In this document: piece after piece, positions 53,545 to 62,410 of the stretch
How the letters are laid out: each line of letters begins with the position of its first letter
Numbering within the stretch: the first letter of the stretch is position 1
Source of the DNA: CAXXOK01 sp963675925
Lineage (GTDB): Bacteria > Bacillota > Clostridia > Christensenellales > Aristaeellaceae
Length of the DNA: 64,000 bases
Direction of reading: 5' to 3'
Assembly (NCBI GenBank): GCA_963675925.2
Contig: CAXXIB010000004.1
Location: 434,001-498,000 of the forward strand
Notes under the pieces: generated by a model
Databases searched by the model: none
What the model was told of the DNA's origin: nothing
The model's input: the letters and a program-made list of their open reading frames with translations, nothing else
Position numbers and translations under genes: made by a program

Positions 53545-53566
53545 AGCCCTATCGCAGGGCTTTTTT
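53545..53566 (+). terminator. Terminator after the kinase gene
   Basis: AGCCCT-ATCGC-AGGGCT followed by T residues. Confidence 0.85.
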
Positions 53567-53634
53567 AAATACGTACAAAGCACCCCTTTCGGAATATTTT
53601 AAACCATGGTAGCCTTATTTCAGGAGGGAATACA

Positions 53635-54390
53635 ATGAACAATGCTTACGATATGATTTTTAAACGCAAATCGGTGCGAAAGTTTGATCCGGCCCTGCAC
53701 ATCAGCGAGGGTGAGCTGCAAACCATACGCCAGCAGCTATCCGCCCTTGTGCCGCTGGACGGCAGCATCCCCGTTGCCTACCGCCTGGTCGAGCGCGCGC
53801 AGACCGCCAACCGCCGGGGCGAATACTGCCTTTTGCTATACAGCGACAAATCCGAGCCGGCTCTGCTCAACGCCGGGTATTTACTGGAGCAGATGGATTT
53901 GTTTCTGGCGGCGATGGATATCGGCGTATGCTGGCTGGGGCTTGGCAAACCGGATGCCAAACAGCACGAAGGCCTCAGCTATATCATTATGCTGGCGTTT
54001 GGCAAGTGCCGCCCGGAGCAGTTCCGAAACGATGTCACCAAGGCCGCACGTAAGCCGGGCGAGCTGCTGTGGCAGGGTGACTTTGACTTTGCCGGGATTG
54101 CTGCTGCACGCTATGCCCCAAGCTCCTGTAACATGCAGCCGTGGCGCGTACAGGCAGATGGGCAAACGCTGACGGTATTTCGCTCAAAGGATGTGCGTTC
54201 CGCTATCATGCCCCCGCCCCTGCGCCCATTTTTCAACACCATTGATCTGGGCATTTTCCTGTATTTTCTAGAGCTTACCTTGCAGCACCAGCAGCAGCCC
54301 TTTACGCGCAGCGTGCTGGCAGGGCAGGTAAGTGAAAGCGGCGACAAGCGCCTGTTCCCCGTCGCCCGGTACACCCTGCTATCAAAGTGA
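53635..54390 (+). CDS. Nitroreductase-family protein
   Basis: A 251-residue flavoprotein of the nitroreductase fold: FKRKSVRKFDP at the N-terminus is the FMN-phosphate contact, NAGYLLEQMDLFLAAMDIGVCWLGLG is the dimer core and ARYAPSSCNMQPWRV the C-terminal FMN loop. Reduces quinones, nitro compounds or similar using NAD(P)H. ATG 53635 after AGGAGGG. Its own transcription unit. Confidence 0.85.
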   Translation: MNNAYDMIFKRKSVRKFDPALHISEGELQTIRQQLSALVPLDGSIPVAYRLVERAQTANRRGEYCLLLYSDKSEPALLNAGYLLEQMDLFLAAMDIGVCWLGLGKPDAKQHEGLSYIIMLAFGKCRPEQFRNDVTKAARKPGELLWQGDFDFAGIAAARYAPSSCNMQPWRVQADGQTLTVFRSKDVRSAIMPPPLRPFFNTIDLGIFLYFLELTLQHQQQPFTRSVLAGQVSESGDKRLFPVARYTLLSK

Positions 54391-54397
54391 CAAAACC

Positions 54398-54441
54398 GTC
54401 ACCTTGTGCGTCACCGCGCTGTCATCTGCCTGTGCGATACT
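54398..54441 (+). promoter_or_regulatory. Regulated promoter of the ABC operon with three direct repeats
   Basis: GTCACC at 54398-54403, GTCACC at 54410-54415 and GTCATC at 54421-54426 are spaced by 12 and 11 bases, ahead of GATACT (54436-54441). The place of a -35 has no TTGACA-like hexamer. This is the layout of OmpR/PhoB-type activation sites. Confidence 0.6.
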
Positions 54442-54475
54442 AGGTTTGTACCAACAATAGTAATGGAGGCATCGC

Positions 54476-55159
54476 ATGAGTATTTTACAGGTCAAAGACT
54501 TAACCAAGGTATATGGCAAGGGCGACGCGCAGGTCACTGCGCTGGACCACGTTTCCTTCACTGTGGAAAAGGGCGACTTTGTCGCCATCGTAGGCGCATC
54601 GGGTTCGGGCAAATCCACGCTAATGCACCTGATCGGCGGGGTAGACCGCCCCACGAGCGGCAGCGTGATTGTGGACGGCATGGACATCTTTTCTCTGAAC
54701 GAAAGCAACCTGGCCATTTTCCGCCGCCGCAACGTGGGCCTGATTTACCAGTTTTATAACCTCATCCCCACGCTGACGGCGGAGGAAAACGTCATCCTGC
54801 CCCACCTTTTGGATAAGCGCAGACCCGACCCCAAGAAGCTTGCGGAAATGCTGGACATTCTCGGGCTTGCCGAACGCAAAAACCACCTGCCGGGGCAATT
54901 ATCCGGCGGACAGCAGCAGCGCGTATCCATCGGCCGTGCACTGATTAACGATCCCGCCGTTGTGCTGGCTGATGAACCGACCGGCAACCTGGACAGCCGT
55001 AAAAGCCGCAGCATTATGGAGCTGCTAAAGTTGTTCAACCGTCAGTTTAACCAGACGCTATTGCTGATTACCCATGACGAAAAAATCGCCCTGCAGGCTG
55101 ATCGCATCATCACGCTAGAGGACGGGCACATTCAGCGGGACGAGGCGGTGCGCGCATGA
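54476..55159 (+). CDS. ABC transporter ATP-binding protein (MacB/BceA-like)
   Basis: A 227-residue ATPase of the LolD/MacB/BceA class: Walker A GASGSGKST, signature LSGGQQQRVSIGRAL, Walker B VVLADEPTGNLD, switch ITHDEK. It starts behind ATGGAGG at ATG 54476 and overlaps the permease by four bases. Likely powers a mechanotransmission-type permease against peptide antibiotics or envelope stress. Confidence 0.93.
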   Translation: MSILQVKDLTKVYGKGDAQVTALDHVSFTVEKGDFVAIVGASGSGKSTLMHLIGGVDRPTSGSVIVDGMDIFSLNESNLAIFRRRNVGLIYQFYNLIPTLTAEENVILPHLLDKRRPDPKKLAEMLDILGLAERKNHLPGQLSGGQQQRVSIGRALINDPAVVLADEPTGNLDSRKSRSIMELLKLFNRQFNQTLLLITHDEKIALQADRIITLEDGHIQRDEAVRA

Positions 55160-57057
55160 GGTCCATTACCGCATCGCTGGCCCTGTCCCAGCTGAAACAA
55201 AACCGCAAACGTACCCTGATAACCGTCATCGGTATTGTACTGTCGGTGGCGATGATTACCGCCGTGTTCGGCTTTGCCGCCAGCGGTATCGAAGCCCTGC
55301 GCGACCTGGTAGGTGATGAACATGTGAAATCCTACAGTTCCATCTTCATCTGGATGAGCGCAATCTTCGGCTCCATCGTCATCATCGCATCCATCATCGT
55401 AATCTCCAACGCCTTCCGCATCAGCGCAACAGAGCGACTGCGCCAGTTCGGCATTCTCAAAAGCACCGGCGCCACCCGGCGGCAGATACTAAAAATCGTG
55501 CTGCATGAAGGGGTTTTGCTGTCGCTGATCGCCATCCCGGCGGGTCTGGTCGTAGGCTTGCTGGTGGAATGGCTTGGCACCAGTATTGGCGATACCCTGC
55601 TTGAGCCCATGAACAAACTGCTCAACAACGAAGCGGTAATCCACATGCAGTTTATCTTCCACCTCCCGTCTGTACTACTGGCGATATGCCTGTCGTTTGC
55701 AACGATCATGCTGTCGGCCTTCTTCCCCGCCCGCACTGCCGCCAAGGTGCCCGCCATGGAAGCCATCCGCCTGACACGGGAGTTTACCACCAAAGGGCAC
55801 AAAGCCCGCCGCCACCGGCTGGCGCAGCTGCTATTCGGCTTTGAAGGCACACTCGCTGCCAAGTCCATCCGCCGCAGCAAAAGAACCTACCGGGCGATGG
55901 TCACAGCCCTCACCATCAGCATTGTGCTGTTTCTGGTATGCGGCAGCCTGAATACGCAGATGACCATGACCATGAACCAGACGTATATGAACATCGATGC
56001 GACATCGCTGATGTATCTAAATGCGGGCAAACAAGTCCCCCTGCCGCAGCTGGATACCCTGACTGAAAAATTTGCGTCCTACCCCGATACGGAACTTTAT
56101 ACCCTACAGTATGATTCGCGCTATACGATGTCTGCCGATGATCCGTCCATCAATAGCGCGCTGGAAACCGTGGACAGCGAAGGCAACCCCCAAGATGTGC
56201 AGGTTTCGCTGATTACCGTTGATCCCACGCATTACGCCGAGCTTTGCAAGCGCGCCGGCGTGCCGGCCGGCTCCAACATTCTCATCAACAGCACGCAGCA
56301 AACGCAAAACGGTAAATCGACGGAGTTTCAGCCGCTGCAATTCACCGGGCAGACCCTCACCCTGCGCAATCAGGATGAAACCCTTTCTGTGCCACTGGAT
56401 GGCCAGCTGATCAGCACGCAGGTTCCGCAGGAAATCTACAATAGTTCCGTAGCGCCCGTGAAAATCATAACGACAGACGCTGCGGCAATACAAGCGCTAT
56501 GGTTTGCCACAAGTTTGGATCCCGAAGGCTTTACCCAGTACGCCGCAGACCAGCTTTCTGCCTATGTGGACGCAGACACAGCCCAAACAGCGCACTATAG
56601 CTACAGCGCGGAAGATATGACCGCCGTCACCGCCATGACCCGCAGCCTGACCAAGCTCATCACCATTTTCCTGTATGGGTTTGTGGGTATGCTATCGCTG
56701 ATCGGACTGACCAGCGTACTGTCGGCCATCTCCGCCAATGTGCAGCTGCGCGCCAGAGAATTTGCGGTGCTCAAGTCCGTAGGGATGACCGAGCGCGGCC
56801 TGCGCCGCATGCTTGCGCTGGAAAGCGTGATGTCAGCGCTGAAGTCGCTGCTGTACGGACTGCCGCTGGGGTCGCTGGCCATGTACCTGGTCTATGTTGC
56901 CATCACCCAGCAGGATGCATTTCAGTTCATCTTCCCCTGGACTTTGCTACTCGAAGCCGTCGCCGGTGTGTTCGTCATCGCGCTGATCACTACCCAATAC
57001 GCAGCCAGCAAACTGCGTGGCGGCAGCATAGTCGAAACCATCCGCATGGGAGAATAA
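55156..57057 (+). CDS. FtsX-like ABC permease (BceB/YtrF type)
   Basis: A 633-residue permease with an N-terminal group of membrane segments (about 17-39, 53-80, 112-133, 168-190 and 248-268), an outside domain of about 220 residues (270-490) and a C-terminal FtsX domain of three spans (about 505-612). This large outside domain between two FtsX units is as in BceB-type peptide-sensing permeases. The conserved GILKSTGATRRQI and VLKSVGMTERGLRRML are the FtsX contacts. Works with the ATPase encoded just before it. Confidence 0.9.
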   Translation: MRSITASLALSQLKQNRKRTLITVIGIVLSVAMITAVFGFAASGIEALRDLVGDEHVKSYSSIFIWMSAIFGSIVIIASIIVISNAFRISATERLRQFGILKSTGATRRQILKIVLHEGVLLSLIAIPAGLVVGLLVEWLGTSIGDTLLEPMNKLLNNEAVIHMQFIFHLPSVLLAICLSFATIMLSAFFPARTAAKVPAMEAIRLTREFTTKGHKARRHRLAQLLFGFEGTLAAKSIRRSKRTYRAMVTALTISIVLFLVCGSLNTQMTMTMNQTYMNIDATSLMYLNAGKQVPLPQLDTLTEKFASYPDTELYTLQYDSRYTMSADDPSINSALETVDSEGNPQDVQVSLITVDPTHYAELCKRAGVPAGSNILINSTQQTQNGKSTEFQPLQFTGQTLTLRNQDETLSVPLDGQLISTQVPQEIYNSSVAPVKIITTDAAAIQALWFATSLDPEGFTQYAADQLSAYVDADTAQTAHYSYSAEDMTAVTAMTRSLTKLITIFLYGFVGMLSLIGLTSVLSAISANVQLRAREFAVLKSVGMTERGLRRMLALESVMSALKSLLYGLPLGSLAMYLVYVAITQQDAFQFIFPWTLLLEAVAGVFVIALITTQYAASKLRGGSIVETIRMGE

Positions 57058-57103
57058 CCCTGCGCCGCCTATGGTGGCCGGTAGCCCAAAATAAGCACAA
57101 TCA

Positions 57104-57136
57104 AACAGAAGGCGCAGCTGCGCCTTCTGTTTTTGT
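57104..57136 (+). terminator. Terminator after the ABC operon
   Basis: A perfect palindrome centred at 57117/57118, ACAGAAGGCGCAG / CTGCGCCTTCTGT, with a T run. Confidence 0.93.
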
Positions 57137-57206
57137 TGCGTATACACGGCCCGCAAGCTGTGCTAAAATGAATTCATCAAACAAGCGATTCTGATTCTAG
57201 AGGTGC

Positions 57207-57884
57207 ATGATGAATTGGCGAAACCGTGACGGACTGGCTGTTTTGCTGCGGGCACTGCTGCTCGTTTGCTGCGCTGGCGGCATCTATCAGGGCGTGTTTC
57301 CGCCGGAGGGCGGCTTCATGGCCTCAGAAAAGATGCTCTACTACACCTACCAGTCCAATGTCTGCGTGTTTTTGCTGACGGCCGTCTATTTTATGCTGGG
57401 ACTGCGCAAGCTTGCCAGGGGCCGTGTCAGCATCCCCCGCGCCCTGTCCGTTGCCCGCTATAGCGTAGCGGTCGGGATTACGATTACGTTTCTGGTCTTC
57501 TGGCTGCTGCTGGCACCCGCGCTGGAAGCTGGCGAGCTGCTGACGCTGAACAACCAGCTGCTGCACACGATTGTGCCCCTGCTGTTTATCCTGGACTTTC
57601 TGCTGTTTGACCGGGGCAAACCCTTGGGCAAGTACAGCGCAGTATGGGCAATCAGCCTGCCGCTGTACTACTTTATTTTCTCGTTTAGCTACGCCGCACT
57701 TAAACCGGAGCACCTCTACGAATACGGCAGCCGATACCCGTATTTTTTCCTGAATCTGGACAAGTACGGCTGGTTTGGCACCCAGGCCGGAATGGGCGTA
57801 CTCTGGTGGGTGCTGCTGCTATGCTGCGGCACGCTGCTGATCGGCTATGGCTATCGCTGGGTGCAGCGCAAGACGATACACTAA
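57207..57884 (+). CDS. Pr6Pr-type membrane protein
   Basis: A 225-residue protein with six predicted membrane segments; YYTYQSNVCVFLLTAVYF, LNNQLLHTIVPLLFILDFLLFD and YPYFFLNLDKYG match the Pr6Pr family, a group with no known function. Either ATG 57207 or ATG 57210 may be used; AGAGGTG is close to both. Confidence 0.82.
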   Translation: MMNWRNRDGLAVLLRALLLVCCAGGIYQGVFPPEGGFMASEKMLYYTYQSNVCVFLLTAVYFMLGLRKLARGRVSIPRALSVARYSVAVGITITFLVFWLLLAPALEAGELLTLNNQLLHTIVPLLFILDFLLFDRGKPLGKYSAVWAISLPLYYFIFSFSYAALKPEHLYEYGSRYPYFFLNLDKYGWFGTQAGMGVLWWVLLLCCGTLLIGYGYRWVQRKTIH

Positions 57885-57908
57885 TCCTATGCAGCAATAT
57901 ACTCTATG

Positions 57909-58799
57909 TTACTGGCGACCCTTCTCCTTGCGCTTTATATGCCAACGCACCGCCATGAACAACAGCCCGTAGATCGGCAGCGCAACCAACACAATCAGTG
58001 ACAGATCGCGCAGCGGTGCATAGGTCATGCTATCGCTTCCTTTGATGCACAGGTGGGCTAATAGATACGATACCGGGGCAATCGCCGCATACCATAGCGC
58101 CCTGTACGCTTTTTGATGCCTGCGCAAAAGCAGCACGGCTATCAGCAACACCACCGCAAGGGCCAGTGCCAGGGTGAAGTAATACGACAAGAACAGGCGT
58201 GGCAGGAACACAATATTTTCGTCACCCTTGCCATACAGCCACTGGTGATCTGTTCCATAAGCTGTGTAATAGTACGCCGCCGCAATGTCCTGCCCGTCGG
58301 GATTGAGGACAACTTCCTGGGTATGGTTGCCGCGCATCATCCGCCCCAGCAGGCTTGTCCATGCGGTGATGTGCAATTCTTCCCCTGCGCCCGTCTCAGG
58401 CGGCAGGCGCTCGATATCGTACCCCGTTACCTCCGGCCCAAAGCGCAAGGAAAGTCTATGGTTTTCGTGTACTGTCAGCTTGACTGTTTCCACAGAATAC
58501 GGCAGGTACTCCGGCGCGGACAGCCACCCAAACAGTGTAATAGCGACCACCAGGCAAAGCAGTGCCGTCAGCATGATCGCGCGGGTTTTTTGCCGGTTTA
58601 TTTTGCTGCGCACTTGCCGAAGGCCAGCGGTATCGGTATCGGCGGAAAGCGTAAGTGGTGTTTGCAGCTCTTTCAGTGCTGCAGTGCAAGCCTCACAGGT
58701 CGGCAGGTGCTGCTCCACCAGCGCAGCCGTATCCCGGCTGGCAAGCCCTTCTGCATAAACGGGTAACAGGTCACAGATTATATCACAGGTGATTTTCAT
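57909..58799 (-). CDS. Anti-sigma factor with zinc-finger domain
   Basis: A 296-residue membrane protein. The first 40 residues have the zinc-binding anti-sigma motif with Cys5, His31, Cys35 and Cys38 (EQHLPTCEAC); four hydrophobic segments follow, one near 74-94 and three in the last third. It starts behind GGAGG and overlaps the sigma factor gene by 17 bases. Likely holds the ECF sigma factor at the membrane until envelope stress. Confidence 0.9.
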   Translation of the reverse strand: MKITCDIICDLLPVYAEGLASRDTAALVEQHLPTCEACTAALKELQTPLTLSADTDTAGLRQVRSKINRQKTRAIMLTALLCLVVAITLFGWLSAPEYLPYSVETVKLTVHENHRLSLRFGPEVTGYDIERLPPETGAGEELHITAWTSLLGRMMRGNHTQEVVLNPDGQDIAAAYYYTAYGTDHQWLYGKGDENIVFLPRLFLSYYFTLALALAVVLLIAVLLLRRHQKAYRALWYAAIAPVSYLLAHLCIKGSDSMTYAPLRDLSLIVLVALPIYGLLFMAVRWHIKRKEKGRQ

Positions 58800-59280
58800 A
58801 CGTTTCCTCCAATTGTGCTTTCAACATGGCCTTGGCACGGTGATAGGTTACACAGGCCCAGTTTTCGGTTTTCCCAAACAGGGCGGCAATTTGCCGAAAA
58901 GGCAGCTCGCCAAACACCCGGAGGGAAAACACTTCTTTGTAAGGTTCCTTTAGCACATGCAGCGCTTGATGCACTGTTTGCGCTGTTTGAGCAGATAGTA
59001 CAGCCTGCTCAACATCCAGCCCATCCGCACAGTCAGCAGCGCTATCTACAGGCAGCACATGCCGCTGTTTACGCTGCCGGGTCAAGTAGGTATGCTTTGC
59101 AATCTGACATAGCCAGACGCGGATTTCGCACTGCCCCCTGAAACCATCCAGCGCTGACATGGCCTTGAGGAACGTTTCTGCGGTGATCTCCTCCGCCGTT
59201 TTCTCATCACCGGACAAAGCCCGTGCATACAGGAATACATCCTGAAAATAGGCGCGATATACGCGTTCGAATTCGGTCAC
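58783..59280 (-). CDS. ECF-family RNA polymerase sigma factor
   Basis: A 165-residue ECF sigma: region 2 (FERVYRAYFQDVFLYARAL, AEEITAETFLKAM, WLCQIAKHTYL) and region 4 (LKEPYKEVFSLRVFGELPFRQIAALFGKTENWACVTYHRAKAML). GTG 59280 after GGGAGG. First in the operon with its anti-sigma. Confidence 0.93.
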   Translation of the reverse strand: MTEFERVYRAYFQDVFLYARALSGDEKTAEEITAETFLKAMSALDGFRGQCEIRVWLCQIAKHTYLTRQRKQRHVLPVDSAADCADGLDVEQAVLSAQTAQTVHQALHVLKEPYKEVFSLRVFGELPFRQIAALFGKTENWACVTYHRAKAMLKAQLEETYENHL

Positions 59281-59300
59281 CGGTCCACCTCCCGCCTATA

Positions 59301-59327
59301 AGACGCACAATGGAGTCATTTCTTACA
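59301..59327 (-). promoter_or_regulatory. ECF-type promoter of the sigma operon
   Basis: On the minus strand TGTAAG (59322-59327) and CGTCT (59301-59305) with a 16-base spacer. This has the shape of SigX/SigM/SigW-type promoters, so the sigma factor probably transcribes its own operon. Confidence 0.7.
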
Positions 59328-59350
59328 AACGAATTTCCCCTGCAACAATA

Positions 59351-59385
59351 AAAACCCTGCTCGAAGCCTACGGCTTCGAGCAGGG
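59351..59385 (-). terminator. Terminator of the MFS gene
   Basis: A 14-base perfect stem CCCTGCTCGAAGCC / GGCTTCGAGCAGGG with a 3-base loop, followed on the minus strand by TTTTT. Confidence 0.92.
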
Positions 59386-59413
59386 TGCAGCGTAAGACGA
59401 TACAAAAGCCCGC

Positions 59414-60646
59414 TTAGCGGTCCTCATCGTAAATGGGAATGATATGCCGCTTGTTGCGGATAATAAGGAAGTACACTGCCAGCAGGCCAATACCGCCCAT
59501 AACCAGCGGCACGGTCTGGTAATGCATCACCTCGCCCAGTGCGCCTGCAAACAGGCGGAATACGACGGCACCCAGCGAAGTGAGAATGGCAAACACCGCC
59601 TGCACCCGCGAGCGAATCTCTCCGGGCAGGTATTTTTGTACCGCGGCCTCCCGCAAGGTTGCGGAGTTCACACCCAAAAATCCGAGCACAAAGCGAATCA
59701 CAATCATTACAGGGTACCAGAGCAGCAGCATCACGCCGTCCAGCGATTCGTACAGGATATAGACCTTCTCCGTGACACGGTAGCGGTACTTGGGCGGGAT
59801 TTTGAGAAAGTAATGGAACACTCCGCCGATCATGCGCCCGATGGTTTCCGCTGAAATCAACAAAGAATACATAGCCGCGCCCAGTGCGGGGCTACTCTGG
59901 AAGAATGCCATTGCCATCAGGCTATTGCCCTGCGCCGTAGCGTTGACCACCGCCATATAGGTATACAGGCTGCGGACACCTTTTTCTTTTTTCAAATACC
60001 GGATGCCGCCCAGCGCGTCGCGCAGGTACGCTTGCAGTGAAAATGCACTCTTTTGTGTATCGGCGCGGTCTTTGGTAATACGCCATTCCAGCGTTGAGGC
60101 GATGAGCAGCAGCGCACCTTCGGCAGCGAAAAACCAGGATATACCCACCGTTTTATAGATGATTGCCGCAAGCGGCGTCACCACCGTAGTCACGGTGGGA
60201 TAGATAATCGAGGATACGGAATACCCCTTCTGGGCAAACCCATCGGGGATCAGCTCCGGGTAGAGCGAGGCATAGGCCTGATGGTATACCGTGCCAAGAA
60301 AGCTGGATATCAACCCGAACATCATATACATGCCATAGGAAAACTCGGCGTTAAATAAATACGCCGCAAAGCCGAAGTACAAAAGCCCCATAAGCAGGTC
60401 AATCCCCGCAATCAGGTTGCGGCGGCAGGCCTTGTCCACCATCGGGGCTGAAATGGCCGGGAGTAGAATGTTTGGCAGCATCGTTACCGCTGCAAACACC
60501 CCCGAAAGCCAGGTCGAGCCGGTGTTATCAAACACGATCAGGCTCATGGCAAAGCTGACAGCCGTGCCGCCGATGGCAGAGATAATCGTTCCCAGTGTGA
60601 TGGTCGTAAAGTCCTTGGTCCAAAGTCCGGATTTCTGTATGCGCAC
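59414..60646 (-). CDS. MFS transporter
   Basis: A 410-residue protein with about twelve membrane segments. The first span set (FTTITLGTIISAIGGTAVSFAMSLIVFDNTGSTWLSGVF) and the loop APMVDKACRRNLIAGIDLLMG are of the macrolide-efflux-like MFS subgroup. It starts at GTG 60646 with AAGGGG upstream. Substrate unknown. Confidence 0.9.
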   Translation of the reverse strand: MRIQKSGLWTKDFTTITLGTIISAIGGTAVSFAMSLIVFDNTGSTWLSGVFAAVTMLPNILLPAISAPMVDKACRRNLIAGIDLLMGLLYFGFAAYLFNAEFSYGMYMMFGLISSFLGTVYHQAYASLYPELIPDGFAQKGYSVSSIIYPTVTTVVTPLAAIIYKTVGISWFFAAEGALLLIASTLEWRITKDRADTQKSAFSLQAYLRDALGGIRYLKKEKGVRSLYTYMAVVNATAQGNSLMAMAFFQSSPALGAAMYSLLISAETIGRMIGGVFHYFLKIPPKYRYRVTEKVYILYESLDGVMLLLWYPVMIVIRFVLGFLGVNSATLREAAVQKYLPGEIRSRVQAVFAILTSLGAVVFRLFAGALGEVMHYQTVPLVMGGIGLLAVYFLIIRNKRHIIPIYDEDR

Positions 60647-60669
60647 CTGTAATCAACCCCTTCCCGCGC

Positions 60670-60698
60670 AGTATACCGCCGCACGTAAGAGGTTTCAA
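60670..60698 (-). promoter_or_regulatory. MFS gene promoter
   Basis: TTGAAA (60693-60698) and TATACT (60670-60675), 17 bases apart, on the minus strand. Confidence 0.7.
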
Positions 60699-60747
60699 TG
60701 GGTCTCATATTGGGAAAATTAATACTAAATTCTATCGTTATCGAACG

Positions 60748-61968
60748 TTATGCAAGAAATGCAGGAAATACTCCAACTTCTGCCGCGATGCGCAGCGCTT
60801 CCTTATAGCGGCGGTTGTGTACCAGGGCTTCCACCAGCAGGTTGCCCTGGAACTGCTTGAATCCATGATGATATACACTGTCGATCTCCTCGTATACCTC
60901 CCGCAGCAGCATCAGGTATTCTTCCGATGTAAGGTAATCGTCCTGAAGACGGAAGCCGACGATACGGATCAGCTTTTCTTCCATCGGGTCTGCGTTTCCC
61001 GCTTTGAGCAGGCGTTCCGCCTTGTGCAGGTACTTGGTCGCCGTTTTGCGGTCCCCCACATCAAAACAGGCGATAGCGAGCTTATGGCACAACAGCAGCT
61101 TGTCCTTATGCCCGCCATCTTCGGCACGCTTTAGATAGGGCAGGGCATCCGCACTTTTGCGCATACTGACCAGCGTAGCGCCAATGTTATAATCGATATT
61201 GGGCATCATCGCCGGCAGGATGCGGCGTGCCAGCCTGCGCGCCTTTTTAAAGTACCGCAGCATCAGCTCTTCCTGATACAAGTCCGCGTGACAGATGGCA
61301 ATGAGATTGGTCGCCAGCAGCAGGATCATCGGGTTGCCCTCATCCGCTGCGCGGGTATAGGCATTTTGCAGGTTGTCGATGGCCGCCTGGTATTTGCCGA
61401 GTGCATGGTAGCACGCGCCCAGTTGGTGCGCTATATAAGCGCTGGGCCGCAAGCGGTTGGCTTTGCCATACCAGGCAAGCTGTTCGTCGAAAGACACGGC
61501 AGCCCCGCCACGCGCCAGCGCGTAGAAAAACAGCGTCTGCTCGCTCATTTCCTCTTCCCGGTATGCAAGGCTGTCCAGCAACGTCCGCGCCTGATCGACC
61601 TGTACCTGATTGCGCTCCATGGCGTCAAATGCCAAAAACAGCGTGTATTCATCGGTCAGTGGACTTTGCAGCGCTTGCTCACGCATCGCCAGCAGGCGGG
61701 CGCGCTCAGCTTCCTGCGATTCCATAGACAGGATATGGTCAAAGTATGCATTCAAATCCTGCCGCGTATCACGTAGAAAGCCTTCATCCATTTGAAACTC
61801 CACGCCAAGCGCCGTAAACAAAAGCCGGGTGATTTCCTCCCCCGGGTTGGCCGTGCCCTTTTCAATCTTGCTCAGGTACGATACCGCGCAGATTCCTTTG
61901 CACAGCGCAGCCTGAGACAGCCTGCGTTCCAGCCGCAGCCGCCGGATAAGCGATCCTGTTTTTTCCAT
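60748..61968 (-). CDS. XRE-family regulator with TPR domain
   Basis: A 406-residue protein: helix-turn-helix of the XRE class in residues 5-60 (RRLRLERRLSQAALCKGICAVSYLSKIEKG) followed by a series of tetratricopeptide-like helices to the end. ATG 61968 after AGGAGATGACGGC; further in-frame codons upstream are unused. This is the Rgg/PlcR-like layout, in which the TPR part binds a peptide signal, but no pheromone gene is seen. GC-rich and native-looking; it is the last native gene before the AT-rich right end. Confidence 0.88.
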   Translation of the reverse strand: MEKTGSLIRRLRLERRLSQAALCKGICAVSYLSKIEKGTANPGEEITRLLFTALGVEFQMDEGFLRDTRQDLNAYFDHILSMESQEAERARLLAMREQALQSPLTDEYTLFLAFDAMERNQVQVDQARTLLDSLAYREEEMSEQTLFFYALARGGAAVSFDEQLAWYGKANRLRPSAYIAHQLGACYHALGKYQAAIDNLQNAYTRAADEGNPMILLLATNLIAICHADLYQEELMLRYFKKARRLARRILPAMMPNIDYNIGATLVSMRKSADALPYLKRAEDGGHKDKLLLCHKLAIACFDVGDRKTATKYLHKAERLLKAGNADPMEEKLIRIVGFRLQDDYLTSEEYLMLLREVYEEIDSVYHHGFKQFQGNLLVEALVHNRRYKEALRIAAEVGVFPAFLA

Positions 61969-62069
61969 GCCGTCATCTCCTGCTGTGCTTTGTCTGCTTT
62001 GGATGTGTGTGTCAGGTTGCATACTGTCCTGTATGCACCTTCCAAATCCGGTACGACCCATTTGCTTGT

Positions 62070-62098
62070 ACTGTATCGCAGGGCATCGGTTCCGTCAA
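62070..62098 (-). promoter_or_regulatory. Promoter of the XRE-TPR regulator gene
   Basis: TTGACG (62093-62098) and TACAGT (62070-62075), 17 bases apart, on the minus strand. Confidence 0.65.
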
Positions 62099-62149
62099 GA
62101 CAGTATGATGCCAGCACGTGAATCAGGTATGTACTATGCGGTATTGTTT

Positions 62150-62410
62150 AATTCAGAACAAACCCAGGCTCATTCATTACAATAATATTGAGCAGATTAA
62201 ATTTGTTTTTCTCTATTCGTATTGTATAATGATATACACTGTGATTGATTCTCTTACTCATAAGTCCAATACATAAGTCGCATCCTTACAATAAGATCAG
62301 CCTTTACTCCAAGAATACTGCACCATCGTTGACAATTTTAGATTTTAACCTAACACAAGATATTCATAAGTTTTGAATTCTACAAGCATCAGATGTAAGG
62401 AGCGATAAAA
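62150..62410. other. AT-rich leader region before the reverse transcriptase
   Basis: Base composition falls here from GC-rich to about one third G+C. A promoter (62203-62230) and a good ribosome site (62397-62402) bracket a leader of about 175 bases with no open frame of note. I find no long stem by eye. Confidence 0.5.
62203..62230 (+). promoter_or_regulatory. Promoter of the reverse-transcriptase gene or its leader RNA
   Basis: TTGTTT at 62203-62208 and the perfect TATAAT at 62225-62230, 16 bases apart. A second -35-like TTGACA at 62329-62334 has no good -10. Confidence 0.6.
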
